64,000 bases of DNA from Falciphora oryzae (GCA_000733355.1 JNVV01000004.1:538181-602180); one strand, 5' to 3'; shown: positions 33,575-45,795, counted from the first letter of the stretch. Numbers and translations are program-made. Notes: generated by a model from the letters alone, not told the origin.

Positions 33575-35066
33575 ACCGCGCGGATGGGGGTGTGTGCGTG
33601 TGTTGGATGTGTGCGGTTGAAGGCGGGGAGGCAGACAGGCCAGGCCTGGTGCCGTCGAGATGAGGTGTCGGCGATGCCCGCTCGCGGGGAGGAGGGACTT
33701 GAGTGTCTATCGACTCGTTGCCACGATCGCTAGTTTCCGTATGCAGGCAGGGTGGTCGGGAGGCAGGTTGGTTGGCGGTAGGGCTGGCCGGCAGGTGAGA
33801 CGGTTGGTTTGGTCTGGTGCGCAAATCGACGTGGGAGCCTGGGCATCCGGCTCGTTGGGACTTTGTTCCTGTGTCTCACTCGGACCTTATCTTCCAACTG
33901 GCTGTTAGCGCAAAAAGTTTGGCCGGGCGCTGAGGGAGGAAGGGCGCTAAATAAGATCGACCGGTTGCCGTGCCTGGTTTCCGTTTAGCACGCCCGCCCG
34001 GGAAGCAGCCCACGCATTCGGAGGCTTCGATGCTTCGATGCTTGGGGGCGTTTGACAAACCACGCTGACGCGGTGAGTTGAAGAGCAAAAGCAAGCACGC
34101 CCAAGGCCAAGCCTCGAAATGTCCGCCTTGGACGCGGGTTGGCCGTCGCCTGCGAGAATCTAGCGGGGAGGTGATTTAGCGTCAGTGGGGTTGCTTGCGG
34201 TGGTTCCGGATGGTCCCACTGCGCCGCGAATGGCGTCAATGGCTCCATTTCCGACCGTGCCAAATTGCCGCCCAGCTGGGTCGTTCATTTTACTGCTGTT
34301 CCGCACCATCGTCTTGCGAATGCGAATGCCGTCTTCACCCGTATTCCTTTTTCTTTCTGTTCTTTTTCCCTTCTTTTTTTTTTTTTCGTCTTCTTTTTGC
34401 CAACATTTTGCTCGCGTTTCCTCATTTTTTTACGTCTTCTTTTGATCCTTTCTTCCCCGCCCCTTTTTGTTTCCCTGTTTCCCCTTTATTTGCCCCATTC
34501 ATTCTTTTCTTTTTATTCCCCGATCCCATTCTGCTCTCCCAGCCATCCGCTTTTATCATTACTGCCGTGATCCGGTTAGGCTGGGGGTCCTCTGGGGATC
34601 CAGCAGAGCAGCGTCAAATTTCCGAGCGAGCATTGGCTACGGGTCCGCCCAGACTTTTGGGCTGGCGGATAGGCTAAATGCATCGTTATTTTATACTGAT
34701 CAAACAAATGGCACGTTGCAACAAATTCAGCACGACTCGCAAATGTTGGTGGGAGACGCTGGTATGCAGAGAAGGATGCTATGTTGGTTCATAACTCGCT
34801 TTCGGCCTCAACCTATGCACATTTTTCGCCCTCGAATACCGAGTCCAGGCACCAAAGCCATCGAATGTCCACCAGAGGCGGACCAAAGCAAGGCCAGATA
34901 GACACGAAACGAGTGAGCACTCTGGGAGTGATGTCGCGGCGGCCTTGTCTCGGCCGAGCTGGGCAGGATCCATGGAGAGAACATTTCTCTGAGTCCCTTG
35001 TGCACTCGGGGTGGATTCCACGGAGACAGCCATGCCGAAATGAAGTTTGGTCCATACGCGACCCTC
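33575..35066. other. intergenic, pyrimidine-rich
   Basis: About 1.5 kb between the phosphatase promoter and the eIF1A 3' end. A strong plus-strand T/C tract lies at about 34340-34550. No gene is supported. Confidence 0.5.
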
Positions 35067-36005
35067 TCAAATGTCGTCGATGTCGATCTCCCGCTTGTTG
35101 GTAGGGCCCTCGTCCTCCTCACTGGAGTCGTCGTCGGCGCCGAACTCGATGCCGGGGTCGTCTCCACGCTCGTCACCACCGGTATCGGCGGTGTTGATCT
35201 GGACGTAAGGAGGGATGTGGCCTGGAGAGGGTTGAAGAACTATGGTCAGCATTGGTCAAGACTTATTGCCGACGTGACAGTCAATGTGGGATAGGTAACA
35301 CACGCTCAGCCTTCAGTTCACGAGCCTGGTCGCTGGTGTACTTCTGGATGATGTCGCCCTTGGCAGGCTCGAACTCGCGCTTGGAGCAGATGACGATGTC
35401 GCCGACATTGACCCTAGATACGGTAGACAGGTATCGGTTAGATTCGTTTGCAGACAAGGAGCACCAGGCCGAGGACAAGCAGCCACGTACCACTGCTTCT
35501 TTCGGAGCTTTCCACGGACGTGGAGTACCCTCTTCTCGGAACCCCAGTCGGTCTTGGCCTCGCTCGTGGGTCGGTAGCAGACGGCATCGAACTTGCAGCC
35601 ACCGTAGGCGGTGATAATCTGCGCGTATTCTGCAAAACACAAACCCCAAAGAACATGTCAGCAACAGGTCTCTTGTGTGCGCGGATCCCATGGACAGCCA
35701 ATGGTGGGCGTCGAGCGCATGCGCCATACAAACAAAAACCAAACGTACCAAGGTCCTCCTGCTCCGCATCCTCGAGGTCTATCGTGTCGAGCTCGCGCTT
35801 CTCCTTGTCGTTCTCGTTCTTTCCTCTCCGTCGGTTTTTACCTCCCTGCAGTGCACCACTGCTGTCAGCTTGTTTGCATGGCAGACACGGTCGGTCGCTG
35901 TCGTCGCCCGATGCGCCCGTTGGGCACCGCTTGGTGATCCATCGCATGGTGGGGTAAATCAATGGGAATCAGAGGCTCTCCTACCTTTCCCTTGTTCTTG
36001 GGCAT
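35067..36005 (-). CDS. translation initiation factor eIF1A
   Basis: Cytosolic factor that binds the 40S A-site, promotes scanning and start-codon selection with eIF1, and stabilises the 43S complex. Five exons: 36005-35985 (7 codons), 35845-35749, 35629-35491, 35413-35304 and 35221-35067, giving 173 residues. Family sequence is visible throughout: MPKNKGKGGKNRRRGKNEND (basic N-terminal tail), KRELDTIDLED, the OB-fold segments EYAQIITAYGGCKFDAVCYR, VLHVRGKLRKKQWVNVGDIV and QKYTSDQARELKAERHIPPY, and the acidic C-terminal tail ending EEDEGPTNKREIDIDDI, which matches the usual DIDDI end that contacts eIF5B. An insertion (PTSEAKTDWGSEKR) after the first strand pair is a fungal variation. All splice joins keep frame. 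Confidence 0.97.
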
Positions 36006-36646
36006 TGTGACGGGTTGCGGTCGCGAAGTCTAGAGAAAATAGATGTTTCGCGTAGGCGATTCTTGTCTCCAAAAATATTGTAGGTTCCGAAAGGAGTGCG
36101 AGACGACAATTTTGGGCTGGATGAAGGGCAGAGTGTCTCCGACGGGTATGGGTCGAGGGGGACAAAGGCGACAGTCCTCCTATAAAGGCGGGGTCTTATT
36201 TTTTTGACCTGGTGGGATGTGGGGACGGGCAGCAGCCCAGGTGTGACTCGACTCAATCATCCGCGCCCGCGCCAGCACCACCGAGACGCTTCCGGTGGCG
36301 TTGGCGCGTTCACCACGGGTCGAGGAACATGAAGTCACTTCCACCCAATCTCACATCATACCTATGGAATCAATCCCCTGCGCTTCGAGTGGCAGTCACC
36401 GGGTTGCAGTGGCAGGTCCTACTGTTTTCGAGCCGTGCTTAGACTTCCCGACAAAGCCCTCGGCCGCACAATGGTCACAGTGAATCATCAGGCGTATCTC
36501 GGATCCGGAGAGGCGAACGAGAAAAGGAAGTCCCATGTCACGTGTCCTTCGTTTTCTCGTCAATGTTTACCAATCAAGGCACAAGTCGCCACACACTTAC
36601 AACCAGTCTCGCTATCGCGCCACATCCGCCCACAGTCCTGCGTATC
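36006..36646. other. eIF1A promoter and S28 3' region
   Basis: About 640 bp, no additional gene seen. Both flanking genes are on the minus strand. Confidence 0.5.
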
Positions 36647-38779
36647 CTACAGCGTCTTGTCACACTCTTCCTCTTTGCTTACCTGATCCCTTGCCCTCGC
36701 TACCTTGCCCGTCCCGTCCCTCTGGGCATAGAACTCAGCAACCCAAGTCTTGATCTGCGCCGTGGCCGCCTCCTGAGCCTCCGCGACGGCAGGATTCACG
36801 TTGTTGCGAATCTGCATGTCCTCGCAGTGCCTCGCGCCCGACATGATAAAGACCGGGGCTTCCGGTGTCGACTGGAGAGGACCCCCAGGCCTAAAGTCGC
36901 TCGACACCGATGCGGAGCGCCAGGGGTCGAACTCGCTGTGTCAAGAGGGGTCAGTCGACTGATCTTTCCTGGCTTGCTCTCGCGGTTTCCCAGGAGATAA
37001 AACCTACCCGTTTATCCACAGAAGGCGCGTGGTGTTGGTCAACTTCCACCCACCAGTCAACTTATTGAGCTGTCGGTCTGTTGCCCCGTCGTCGGAGCCA
37101 TACGTGTGGTTTCCTTGTTCTGGGAAGAACAGGTCGCATTGCTGCTGGTAGTACTCTGGCGTGATGGATCTTGGCACGATGGTAGCCACGCCTTCGGGAG
37201 CCGAGCCCGTCGGCCAGTAGAAGAAGGGCTCATCACACAGCTGCCACATCCAGTGCCTGTGGGCTGTGTTGTTTGCGCTCCAGTCGTTGTAGAAGGGGCT
37301 GCTGGCATTGTGCGTGTCGAAGCAGCCTACTGAACCCTCGGCTTCCCATTCGGGATAGTTGAACCCGGCGCATGCTGACGGCCATCAGGGGCGAGAAAAT
37401 CCAGTCAGTGGAAAGGGCTGGTCGGGGCACTAGGGCTGGTCGGGGCACTAGGGCTGGCTCTATACTTACCCTTCTTCACATATTGCGTTTTAAACCAGTT
37501 GGCATAGTTGTTGAGGACATCCTCTCCACCAGCATCCTCTGCCTTGAGATCGGATCTCGCGACGAGGCCCTCGTCAGGCACCCCGAGCCCCTGCACGGCA
37601 TCGCACATGGTGTGGAAATATCCGTAGCCCGTGGCGGAACTAGTCGACTGCCACCCTCCCAATGGCGAGGATATCGCACTATGGTCATTTAGTCAACGTC
37701 ATTCACTAAAGTGTACCCTGAGAAACGTAGCCGTAGTGCTGGATGCTTACTTGGCAAAGTCGTCGTTGTGCTCAAGCTTTTCCAGCTTGAACCTTGCCTT
37801 CAAACGACTAACATCATTCGCTGTGCCATTTCTGAGCACTTTGTCCACCTGTGAGGAAACCTGCTCGAAGGCCCGGCTGCAGTTCTGGGGCATCCCTTGC
37901 TGGACAGGCACATAATAATGCCAGAAGTTGTAGATGGCCTGTACTGGGCCGCTGCTGGAGTGGTACGCCCAAAAGGTTCCAGGGGCGAGCTTTTGGATCC
38001 AGGCGGCCAAGGCTCCTGTGTAGGAGGCGCCAACGAACACCCAGGGCTGGGAGGAAGGGATATCAGCAGCTTGTACGTCGATGGGAAAAGGCAAGATTGG
38101 TCAGAACGTACAGCTTGAGGCGCGTTGCTACTCCGGTTCGTGTCAAAGGGTAGTTCCACGTCACGGGCAAAATGAATCATATCCTGGATGGAATTCCTGA
38201 GGGACAGATGCTGCAAGTGGGCAGTGTCTTGCTCGTCGAAGGCTGTCGATGCGCCATAGCCACGGTCTAGATAGCGACAAAAAGTCAGCAGGGTGGATCA
38301 ACGTACAAGTGTCGATGGAAGTGGTACCGACGTTCTATCATAATGACGGCGCCGTCGACCGCTTTGGCATGGGTGCCGGTGATGGCCTTCTCGGTCAGAT
38401 AGCCAACATAGGGCGCAGCGTCGAACTCGCCAGCGTTGAAAAGAACAACCTATGAGGCATTAGACTGCATCGAGAATCCGGAAAGACACCGCTTGGGGGC
38501 GGATAGAGATAATACCGGTGACCCAGGGCCTCCCCAGAACTCGGCATTCCACCAAAATCTCTGGGAGAAGTTTCCCAAAGAGTGATTGCTATGGTCGATG
38601 AACTGCGTGAATGTTCCACTTCCCATCAACTTTTGTTGATTCGCGCCTACTTCGGGGTTCAAAGGAGGGAGTGAAAGCACGGGCAGGACAGGCCTGAAAG
38701 ACCGTATCAGCATTGCCGAGACCCGGAAGCTACTCCAGGCCAAGACCAGGGTCACTGCGATCTGGGAAAGGGGCTGCAT
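36647..38779 (-). CDS. secreted S28-family serine carboxypeptidase (Pro-X carboxypeptidase-like)
   Basis: Releases C-terminal residues or dipeptides around proline in the extracellular or vacuolar space; the family is known for acid-active fungal enzymes. Seven exons: 38779-38516, 38449-38332, 38266-38112, 38046-37751, 37678-37470, 37374-37008 and 36935-36647, giving 565 residues, normal for the family. Signal peptide: MQPLSQIAVTLVLAWSSFRV. Family blocks: FTQFIDHSNHSLGNFSQRFW, EFWGGPGSPVVLFNAGE, MIEHRGYGAS and FVGASYTGALAAW (nucleophile Ser187, with G-A-S-Y-T-G in place of the common G-G-S-Y-S-G). The remaining triad candidates are Asp473 in NGEFDPW and His506 in SGARHCED. Several N-x-S/T sequons support secretion. 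The exon 6 start (37374) was set by frame. Confidence 0.9.
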
Positions 38780-40104
38780 CTTGAGATATCAGAGAAAGGA
38801 GCGACTTCGAGTGATGCGCTGAAGGAAGTGAATTATGTTCGGCAACATTTCTTCGACACGAAAGAATGAAAGAGACGACGCCTCAAGAAGGCCGACGGGC
38901 ATATATGTCTATCGGTCGAACCATCGTCGAAATGATGCGGCCCCGTGACGAGAGGACGAGATAACGACACGTAGGCAAAGTGATGAGGGATCATGATTAT
39001 ATTGGGGCATCTTGTCCTGGCTTGGACTACTATGACAAAACCGAACAGACCCGTAAGTTGATGGAAGTGCCCAAGCGGGTGTATGGTGCAGGTATCAGAC
39101 TTGACATAGTGTCTGTGTGAGGATGCCCAAGAAGCAAGGAACATCATGTCAACGGAAGCAGAAAAAAACAAACGCGACCCAGCGCTTTGGGGTCTTGGTA
39201 CACAGACGGGTCGTGGGGATGACCATGGAGGTCGTCTGCTCCCTGCTGGTGCTACTCTCGAGACGCGATGCTATATTTTCGTCTGGTCGCGTGGTCGGCG
39301 TTGTTAATCGCCAAACTCAATTTCGCCCCAAGCAATCTGGAAAAGCTGGAGTCGGAAACATGATTAATTGCCCTGTAGGTCTGTGACGACTTCGTGTTTC
39401 TGTCCGTACGCACACCTGTCATTTGTTTGCCAAGAGCTTCCCAGAAGCATGAAGATGGTCTCTATTCGCAACCGCCATCAACAAGACGTCGCTGCCATTG
39501 ACTGCTGTCGTCGAGTCTCACACCTGATCATGCCAGGTTGCGGCGGCTCGAAAGGACCCCGAAAGATCCTGGAGAAATCGCCATCAACTTATGTACGGCT
39601 CGCACCGCACTAAGCAGGCTGAGTTGTTTGTGAGCTCTCACTCCCGCTCGGTCTGGAAGTTGGCTTGTAGATATTGGTGATGTCGCTTGGCTGAAAGCGC
39701 GCTCCCCTGCGCAGCAGGCTTCTCGAGCGGAAGATACCAGAATGTCAAAGGAAGAAAGGGCTCGGAGGTGAGTGCGACAATATGGCAATGTATCCATACG
39801 TGGATATCTAATGATATTTCCCTGATGTCGACACTAGCTTTATTTTCACAGCAGTGGGTTGTCGGTGCACGACAGCGGCATCAGCTGCCATTGGAGCCTC
39901 GCGGCGCTCAGGTTCAGCGTCTACTTGGGTGGGTCGAGGTAGTGGGGCCCAAGCCGCACGTGATCCGGCTCCAGCCGAGCCGCAGCTCTCGCCTTGGGTG
40001 TGGAGCTTCTTTTCGAAGCAAGTGAGGGCGATTCAAGGCTTCAAGCGACTGAGGATCAAACAACCGCAATTGACCACGCAGCACCGCTCAATTGCATTTT
40101 CAAG
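38780..40104. promoter_or_regulatory. divergent intergenic region, S28 peptidase and NDUFB7
   Basis: About 1.3 kb between two divergent genes. CATATATG at 38900-38907 is a possible TATA-like site for the peptidase. No further gene is supported. Confidence 0.4.
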
Positions 40105-40604
40105 ATGGGTCACGGGACACAAGAAGCGCCGCGCAGTAAGTCTGCCTTATGCACCTCCCCTCGCGCCGTCCGATCCGATCCGCCAGAGGAGTTCCTGGTC
40201 GACTGCCCCGAACGACGACGACGACGTAGCTGACCACAAGGGCTCTGCTCCCCGATGTTTGCGCAGAGGCGACGCGCGAGGAAATGCGCGATGCCAACCT
40301 CCCGATCCAGTACCGAGACAACTGCGCACACCTCCTGATCCCGCTCAACCGTTGCCGATCGGCGACCTACTACCTGCCGTGGAAGTGCGAGGTACGCCGG
40401 CTGAAGAGCCCCGCCAGTCCGACCTCGCCCCCTCGAAGAACCACGACAGATCCGTTCTCAGAGACTGGAAGAGGGGGCTGCTGACACGGCATGTTACAGG
40501 ACGAGAGGCACAGCTACGAGAAGTGCCAGTACGACGAGTTCAAGTTGCGGGTGGCCAAGATGGACGAGCTGCGGGCGGCCAAGGGCGGCGCCAGGAGCAA
40601 CTGA
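40105..40604 (+). CDS. NADH:ubiquinone oxidoreductase subunit B18 (NDUFB7-like)
   Basis: Accessory subunit of mitochondrial complex I, membrane arm on the intermembrane-space side. Three exons: 40105-40135, 40267-40391 and 40500-40604, giving 86 residues. The joins give EAPR-K-ATREEM and PWKCE-DERHSY. The CHCH fold is explicit: Cys30-X9-Cys40 (CAHLLIPLNRC) and Cys51-X9-Cys61 (CEDERHSYEKC), the twin CX9C oxidised by the Mia40 pathway. MGHG at the start fits the N-myristoylation-like start known for this subunit. The tail FKLRVAKMDELRAAKGG is the usual basic helix. The ORF is too finely split to show as one frame. Confidence 0.93.
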
Positions 40605-41266
40605 TTCTGCGGGAGGGGATGGAGGAAGCGAGAGGACGGAAACTTCTGGGGCTTGACGCTGGTCACTGTATATACGGCCGTCCGTCGAAGCCATTGGCGT
40701 GGAGTACATTTCACCATGTTGCATGCCAGCAAATGTATCGCTGGTACTCCTCACGAACCCAAGATATCGCTCGCTGGCCTCCTGGCGATGTTTTCCGGAC
40801 AACTGACGAGCCCGGCGTAGCTAAGCTGAAAGCTAGAAGGCAGTCTGGTCGCTTATGGGTTGAGAGCCCGCCGTTCGGTCCACAGGTACCTGGATTCCAA
40901 AAGACGGGCCTGTTTCAGTCCGGTTCCGAGTCGAGCTGACATCACAATCCGAGGCCAGACACGGCTGGCGTCCATTTTGCGTGGTGCGGATTGTTAGGGG
41001 CTGCCTGGCGGAATTCCGCCAGCGACCCACCATAAGCGTCAGTCTTTGGCTCTCATTGGCTAGGCCATCCTAGACGCCAGACAGTTGAGCTTCTCCACGA
41101 CCTCTTTCACAACCGGGCAGAGAGGCTTGGACTTACTGTCAACGCGTCCAACCATCGATTTATTTATGCATCACAGATTACTCTTGAATCTTCCCCTTCC
41201 CCTTCATCCAACTTGAGAATTTTGCGACGCGGCCTCCAAGTTGGGAACTTCTCAAACAGCAACACA
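40605..41266. other. intergenic between NDUFB7 and Zn2Cys6 gene
   Basis: About 660 bp; 3' UTR and promoter sequence. The frame before 41267 has no ATG. Nothing else is seen. Confidence 0.5.
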
Positions 41267-42886
41267 ATGTCGGTCTCGCTTTCGTCGCTTGAGAGAGATA
41301 ATCCACCGCCACGGCGCAAGGCTTGCGCAGCATGCATCAAATCCAAGCGGCGCTGCGATGTGGGCTTTCCTGCATGCCAGAGATGTCTGCATAGGCAGAT
41401 CGAGTGCGTCTATGATCCAGCCGGCGGACCCTTGCGCACGGATCGACCAGCTCGACAGGGACGACAGCAAGCAGCCAAGCGGGCTGGCGGAGTAGCGGCA
41501 GCGCCATCGTGCCCTGTCGTGACCTCTGACCCGAGCGAAAAGGCTCTACCAGTGACCTCGCTTGAGAATGTGGGGGACCTGCTTCCGTGGGAAGATCTCC
41601 CACCTCTTGGCTCTCCTCTTCCACCATTGGAGCTTTTCTCAACTCACGCGCCATCAAATACCCTGGCCACGGCCTCCTCAACCGACACGCTGTTGGCTAC
41701 TGCCGACCCCTCGGAATTCATGATGTTCCAGGACGCAGACAGTCTCCTGGACAGCATCCTGATGACACCTGCCCCTCCAGCACGGAAGATACTCGAGGTT
41801 TACCGGGGACCTACCCAGGAGATCGAGAAGGGCACGGCCAGGCTGCGCTTCGATTTCACAGGATGCGCGACCACTCTACCGGGCCCGCCCATCCCCTTCA
41901 ACATGTCTCAGATCTTCCGCACCCGCTTGAACTTCGCGGTCGAAGAACTCCGCCGCGCGCCTAAGCTGTTTCTGGAGACCACAGGCACGCCCTGGATGCA
42001 CCCCTTGCTATACCGCGACTACATGCCACCCGTCATCGAAGATGCGTACTCGGCCTGCGCCCTCTTCGCCGCAAAGAACTCTACGAACCAGACCGTTATC
42101 ATGCGCTCCATCGACTATCGCGTGGTCGCGCTGGTTGCTACGCCGCTAGCAGAGGACGCCCCGATCAACCAGATCCTCGCACGCGCCCAGGCCTTGATCC
42201 TGTACCAGAGCATGTACCTACTTGACGAGAAGACCTCTCAACTCTCCAGCCGAACTGTTTCTGCGCCCGCGGCTGTGGCGCTTGAGGAAGTCACACATAG
42301 GCTTCTGGATAGAGTCATGGAAGGCCTTACCCAAGGTCAACCCCACTCATGTTACAATACCGCTACCACCGCCCCTTCCTCGTCTTCTTCCTCACCGGCG
42401 GATTCTGCCGGAGACGGTGCGCCGGAAGCCTTCGCGGTACGGACCGTCCAGCTCCAGAATGCGGTACCATACATGTCAGAAACAGAATACCTGCCGCTGT
42501 ACCCGCTAGGCCCAACCCGGGCCTTCTGGGAGCGCTGGACCCTGCAGGAGTCGACGGCCCGGACCTTCCTCGCCGCCTTCTTCCTCATGCAGCTGACGCG
42601 CCTGCTGTCGGGTGCGGACCCGGCGCCGTGCACGGCCAAGACGGCCATCTGGAACCACTGGACGCTGGCGGCCAGGTTGTGGCAGGCAGCGGACCCGGTC
42701 GAGTTCGCGCAGGCGTGGAACGAGACCAACGGCAAGCTCTTTATCGTGTCGCCCTCCACGATCGACAACGTCCTCCGCGACTGCGGCGTTGAGGACGTCG
42801 ACGCGTTTGGGAAGATGATCTTCACAACTACCCTCGGCTTCGAGGAGATCCGTGGGTGGTTTGCTTCCAAAGGGGGTGTTCTCTAA
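41267..42886 (+). CDS. Zn(II)2Cys6 binuclear cluster transcription factor
   Basis: Fungal-type nuclear regulator of 539 residues in one exon. The Zn2Cys6 cluster is near the N-terminus: Cys20-X2-Cys23-X6-Cys30-X6-Cys37-X2-Cys40-X6-Cys47, with the basic stretch IKSKRRC typical of DNA contact. A basic linker follows (PARQGRQQAAKRAGG), then an acidic/Ser-Pro middle and a mostly helical C-terminal half (FRTRLNFAVEELRRAPKLFL; STARTFLAAFFLMQL) that resembles the middle-homology or effector region. The start at 41267 (MSVSLSSLERD) has A at -3 and is the first true ATG of the frame. Targets cannot be inferred; no secondary-metabolite cluster surrounds it. Confidence 0.9.
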   Translation: MSVSLSSLERDNPPPRRKACAACIKSKRRCDVGFPACQRCLHRQIECVYDPAGGPLRTDRPARQGRQQAAKRAGGVAAAPSCPVVTSDPSEKALPVTSLENVGDLLPWEDLPPLGSPLPPLELFSTHAPSNTLATASSTDTLLATADPSEFMMFQDADSLLDSILMTPAPPARKILEVYRGPTQEIEKGTARLRFDFTGCATTLPGPPIPFNMSQIFRTRLNFAVEELRRAPKLFLETTGTPWMHPLLYRDYMPPVIEDAYSACALFAAKNSTNQTVIMRSIDYRVVALVATPLAEDAPINQILARAQALILYQSMYLLDEKTSQLSSRTVSAPAAVALEEVTHRLLDRVMEGLTQGQPHSCYNTATTAPSSSSSSPADSAGDGAPEAFAVRTVQLQNAVPYMSETEYLPLYPLGPTRAFWERWTLQESTARTFLAAFFLMQLTRLLSGADPAPCTAKTAIWNHWTLAARLWQAADPVEFAQAWNETNGKLFIVSPSTIDNVLRDCGVEDVDAFGKMIFTTTLGFEEIRGWFASKGGVL

Positions 42887-43062
42887 TCCGATGCCCAGTC
42901 GGGATTCGCGAGAAAAATGAGCAAACCGTGTTTTGTACCTTCGTATCTTTATCCAAAATATTGCCCAAACACCACGCTGAGCCAATTCCTGTACCATGTT
43001 TCCAACCCAAAAGCACGCTCCCTGATTACATCTACTTGTACAAAACACCAACCTGGGGTTGT

Positions 43063-44699
43063 TCAGGACCGACATCCAGCCTCGATGACTTCCACTACGC
43101 GCGCGTCGAAGTCCCCAGCCGGCTGGTATGGCACCTTTTGGTACCTGATTATCACTTCGTCTTTGGTAAAGCTTGACCGTTGAGGACTCGACTCCGGCGA
43201 GCTTCCACAAGCAGGGGTCGAAGCCGCCATTGATGGCGCCCGGCGGGGGTATCTCAGCATAGCCAGCAGGCTAGGCGGAATGGTCGCCCCGTACACAAAC
43301 ACCCCGGACGGGTCACGATAGTCTGTCACAACTAGATGCACCTACGGCAGGTTAGTGGGTTGCCCAACGACTAGAGAAAACAAAGAAGAGGGAAAAAAAA
43401 AAAAAAAAAACAAACCTTATAACCACCCTTGCATAGCCACTCCTCCTCATTCCGGCGGAGCACCTCCTCGTCCTCGGCCCTGAGCCTGGCCCGCCAGGCC
43501 TCCTGGCCCTGCGCCATGGCAATGATGACGGCGAGCAGGTACGGGTCGTGCAGGCGCACGACGGGCGTCACGTCGCGCAGGCACTTGTGCATGGTCGCCG
43601 CCACGGGCCCGTTGGCCCTGGCCTCGAACCGCTGGTAGGGGTACTGCTCCGCCCGCACCTGGTCCACGTCGCCCAGCTCCACATGGCCCAGCGCCAGCCC
43701 GCGCAGCAGCGTCGCCGCCTGCGAGTGCTCCCCGACCAGCGCCGCAGCCGGGAAGATGCGCGGCGGCGGGCGCGAGGGCTGGGGTGGCGGTGGTGTCCTG
43801 GGAGGCGTCGGCGGGGCCGTTGGGGTTGTTGCGCCGGGGGTTGTGGCGCTGTCTACTGGCTTCTTGTCTGCCTTGTCGCTCTTCTTGGCTGGCTTGTCCC
43901 CGCTGCTTCTGCGCTGGAAGAAGGACGGGATGCGGCTGTCTGAGGAACGCCACTGCGTCGGCGGGCGCGGCTCGGACGGGACGCACAGGTTCAGCTTGAG
44001 TGGGGCGCACTGCAGATCGTCGACTAGCAGCCAGAGCACCTGGTGCTTGCAGTGGAAGTCGAGCCCGGTTCCCTTATCCAGCATCTTCTTGATCCTGTCC
44101 CGCTGATAGTCCTCAGTCCGCAGCAGCCGGTACCGCGCCGAGCAGGCCGCCGAGTCGCGCGAGGCGCAGCTCAAGGCTGTGCTGCTCGAGCGCGACCAGC
44201 CGAGCGCGAAGCGGAATGGTTTCGCGGCCATCCACCGCGGCGGCGGCGGCTTCTCGGCTGCAGCGAGGCCGGCGTCCAGGCCGGCTGCTGCCGCTGCCCT
44301 CACAGCCATCCTCGTTGGCGTGTTGCTACTTTCCCTGTTGGACAGCAGGGACATGATGGACGAGGCGCGCCTCGACTGCGGCAGCGCCGACGCCATGACC
44401 TGGTTCATCTGGCCCAGGGTGTCGCCGTCCTGGCCCACCTCGGCACCTCCCGCCTCCGGGGGCGCGTCTGCGTTCTCGAAGCGGCAGCATAAGAAGTCGA
44501 CGTGGGCCTGCGTCCAGTTCTGGGGCTTCTTCCACAGCGGCTCACCCGTGTGCGCGGCGATCTGGGCGAGCAGCGAGCCCGGGTCCGGAGGGGTCCAGCG
44601 GCGGCGAGGGCGGCGCTGGTCCCGCGAGGCACCGGGCCAGGTGTGCTCCCTCCGCATGACGAAGCCCGGCGGCAGGTGGGGAGGGTGGCTATGACGCAT
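43063..44699 (-). CDS. uncharacterised fungal protein, Pro-rich middle, conserved-looking C-terminus
   Basis: Two exons, 44699-43416 and 43341-43063, give 520 residues. The join is CKGGYK-VHLVVTDYRDPSG (donor GTTTGT before a long T-tract, acceptor CCGTAG). I do not recognise a domain. The N-terminal part has a tryptophan-containing segment (WKKPQNWTQAHVDFLCCRF). A Ser/Arg-rich stretch, a Lys-rich segment (DKPAKKSDKADKKPVD) and a Pro-rich linker (TPPRTPPPPQPSRPPPRIF) come next. The most structured part is LRDVTPVVRLHDPYLLAVII and VHLVVTDYRDPSGVFVYGAT, which reads like a folded alpha/beta domain continued across the intron. It converges with the Zn2Cys6 gene, 176 bp apart. The gene model is reasonable but the function is unknown. 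Confidence 0.65.
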
Positions 44700-45795
44700 C
44701 GTGGTGGTTTGTTCTGGGGTGAGCTCGATGTCGTATTCGCGTGCCGTTTCTCACAGGACTTCCATTGAAGCATGGGGGAATAAAGGCTGCAGAAGAAGAA
44801 AGCGAGGAGGAGAGGAGCGTGTCTGCGCTCCTGGCAGCCCCTCCGAGGCGCTTTGGCGTCATCTCGAGACCCATCGTGGCTTTCATTGGCGACGCAGATA
44901 AACTCAAGACGCGCCACAGATTTGGTGAATGGGCTCTCCCCAGATAAATAACCGAAGCTCAGAAGCCCGTGTTGGTTTGCGAACCCTAGGATGGACATCA
45001 TCATGAATCTTTGAGCGCCACCAGGCACAGAGTTTGGATTTGTGTTGGCAACGGGTGTTTACCCCGTGGCCCACAAAAAAGCATGATGGAAATCATCAAC
45101 AGCTGCCTGGTGCCAGGTCCTGCTTGTACACCTAGCGGACCGCCTACGTTATGTTATCTCGAAAAGGAGGACGATGAGCAGTCGTGTAAAATTTCCATTG
45201 TGTGAAGCTAGGGCATGGTCCATACTTTGCGTGCAGCCTTGGCTCCTATCCTTGTTATACAGTTTACGGATAGTACAAGTAGGTAAGTGGTATGCAATAT
45301 GGCCGAGCCGATAACGAAGCAAACCCCCTGTTGGTCGAGGCCCCGGAAAGGATACAGTGAGACGGGAAAGATTACAGGAAAAAGAAAACGATATAGGAAA
45401 AAGGGGATGGTACACATGATACCGTTCAAAGCTTCCGCGCCCTCTGCCATAACTATCTCTCCCCGAGCAATCGCATGCTCTAGCCTACCTCCTCGGGGAA
45501 GCGACGACAGAGGTATTTCTTACTACCTTTCTCATACAGCCACCCGTTCCCGGGTTCTTCCTCCCTCCAGTAATTCTCTCTCGTATATACCTCCTTGCCA
45601 TTCTCTGTCGTGAAGGCGAACTGGCGACACCGGTCGCCCCTAGTCCTGCCTGCAAACCGAATGCTATCCGTGATGTCGTGGACAGAAGGCCTATCCTGGC
45701 TCGTACTTCCGCGCCCCTTGAATCCCCAGTAGCGGCTCTGCTATCGACGACGGCGAAGCCGGAGGTATTGTGGACACGTTTCCATTATCCTCCCT
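44700..45795. other. intergenic at the border of the accessory block
   Basis: About 1.1 kb without a supported gene. It contains the left arm of a diverged inverted repeat (45104-45190). Confidence 0.5.
45104..45190 (+). repeat. diverged inverted repeat, left arm
   Basis: About 87 bp (GGTGCCAGGTCCTGCTTGTA ... GTTATGTTATCT ... GGACGATGAG) that matches the reverse complement of 50395-50480 with roughly three quarters identity by eye. The two arms bracket the MULE-split ORF and abut the kinase-like pseudogene. They may be remnants of a dispersed repeat. Confidence 0.55.

Noticed and set aside
42506..43210. 234-codon minus ORF overlapping the Zn2Cys6 gene end
   Set aside because: Antisense to the conserved transcription factor frame and without a domain.
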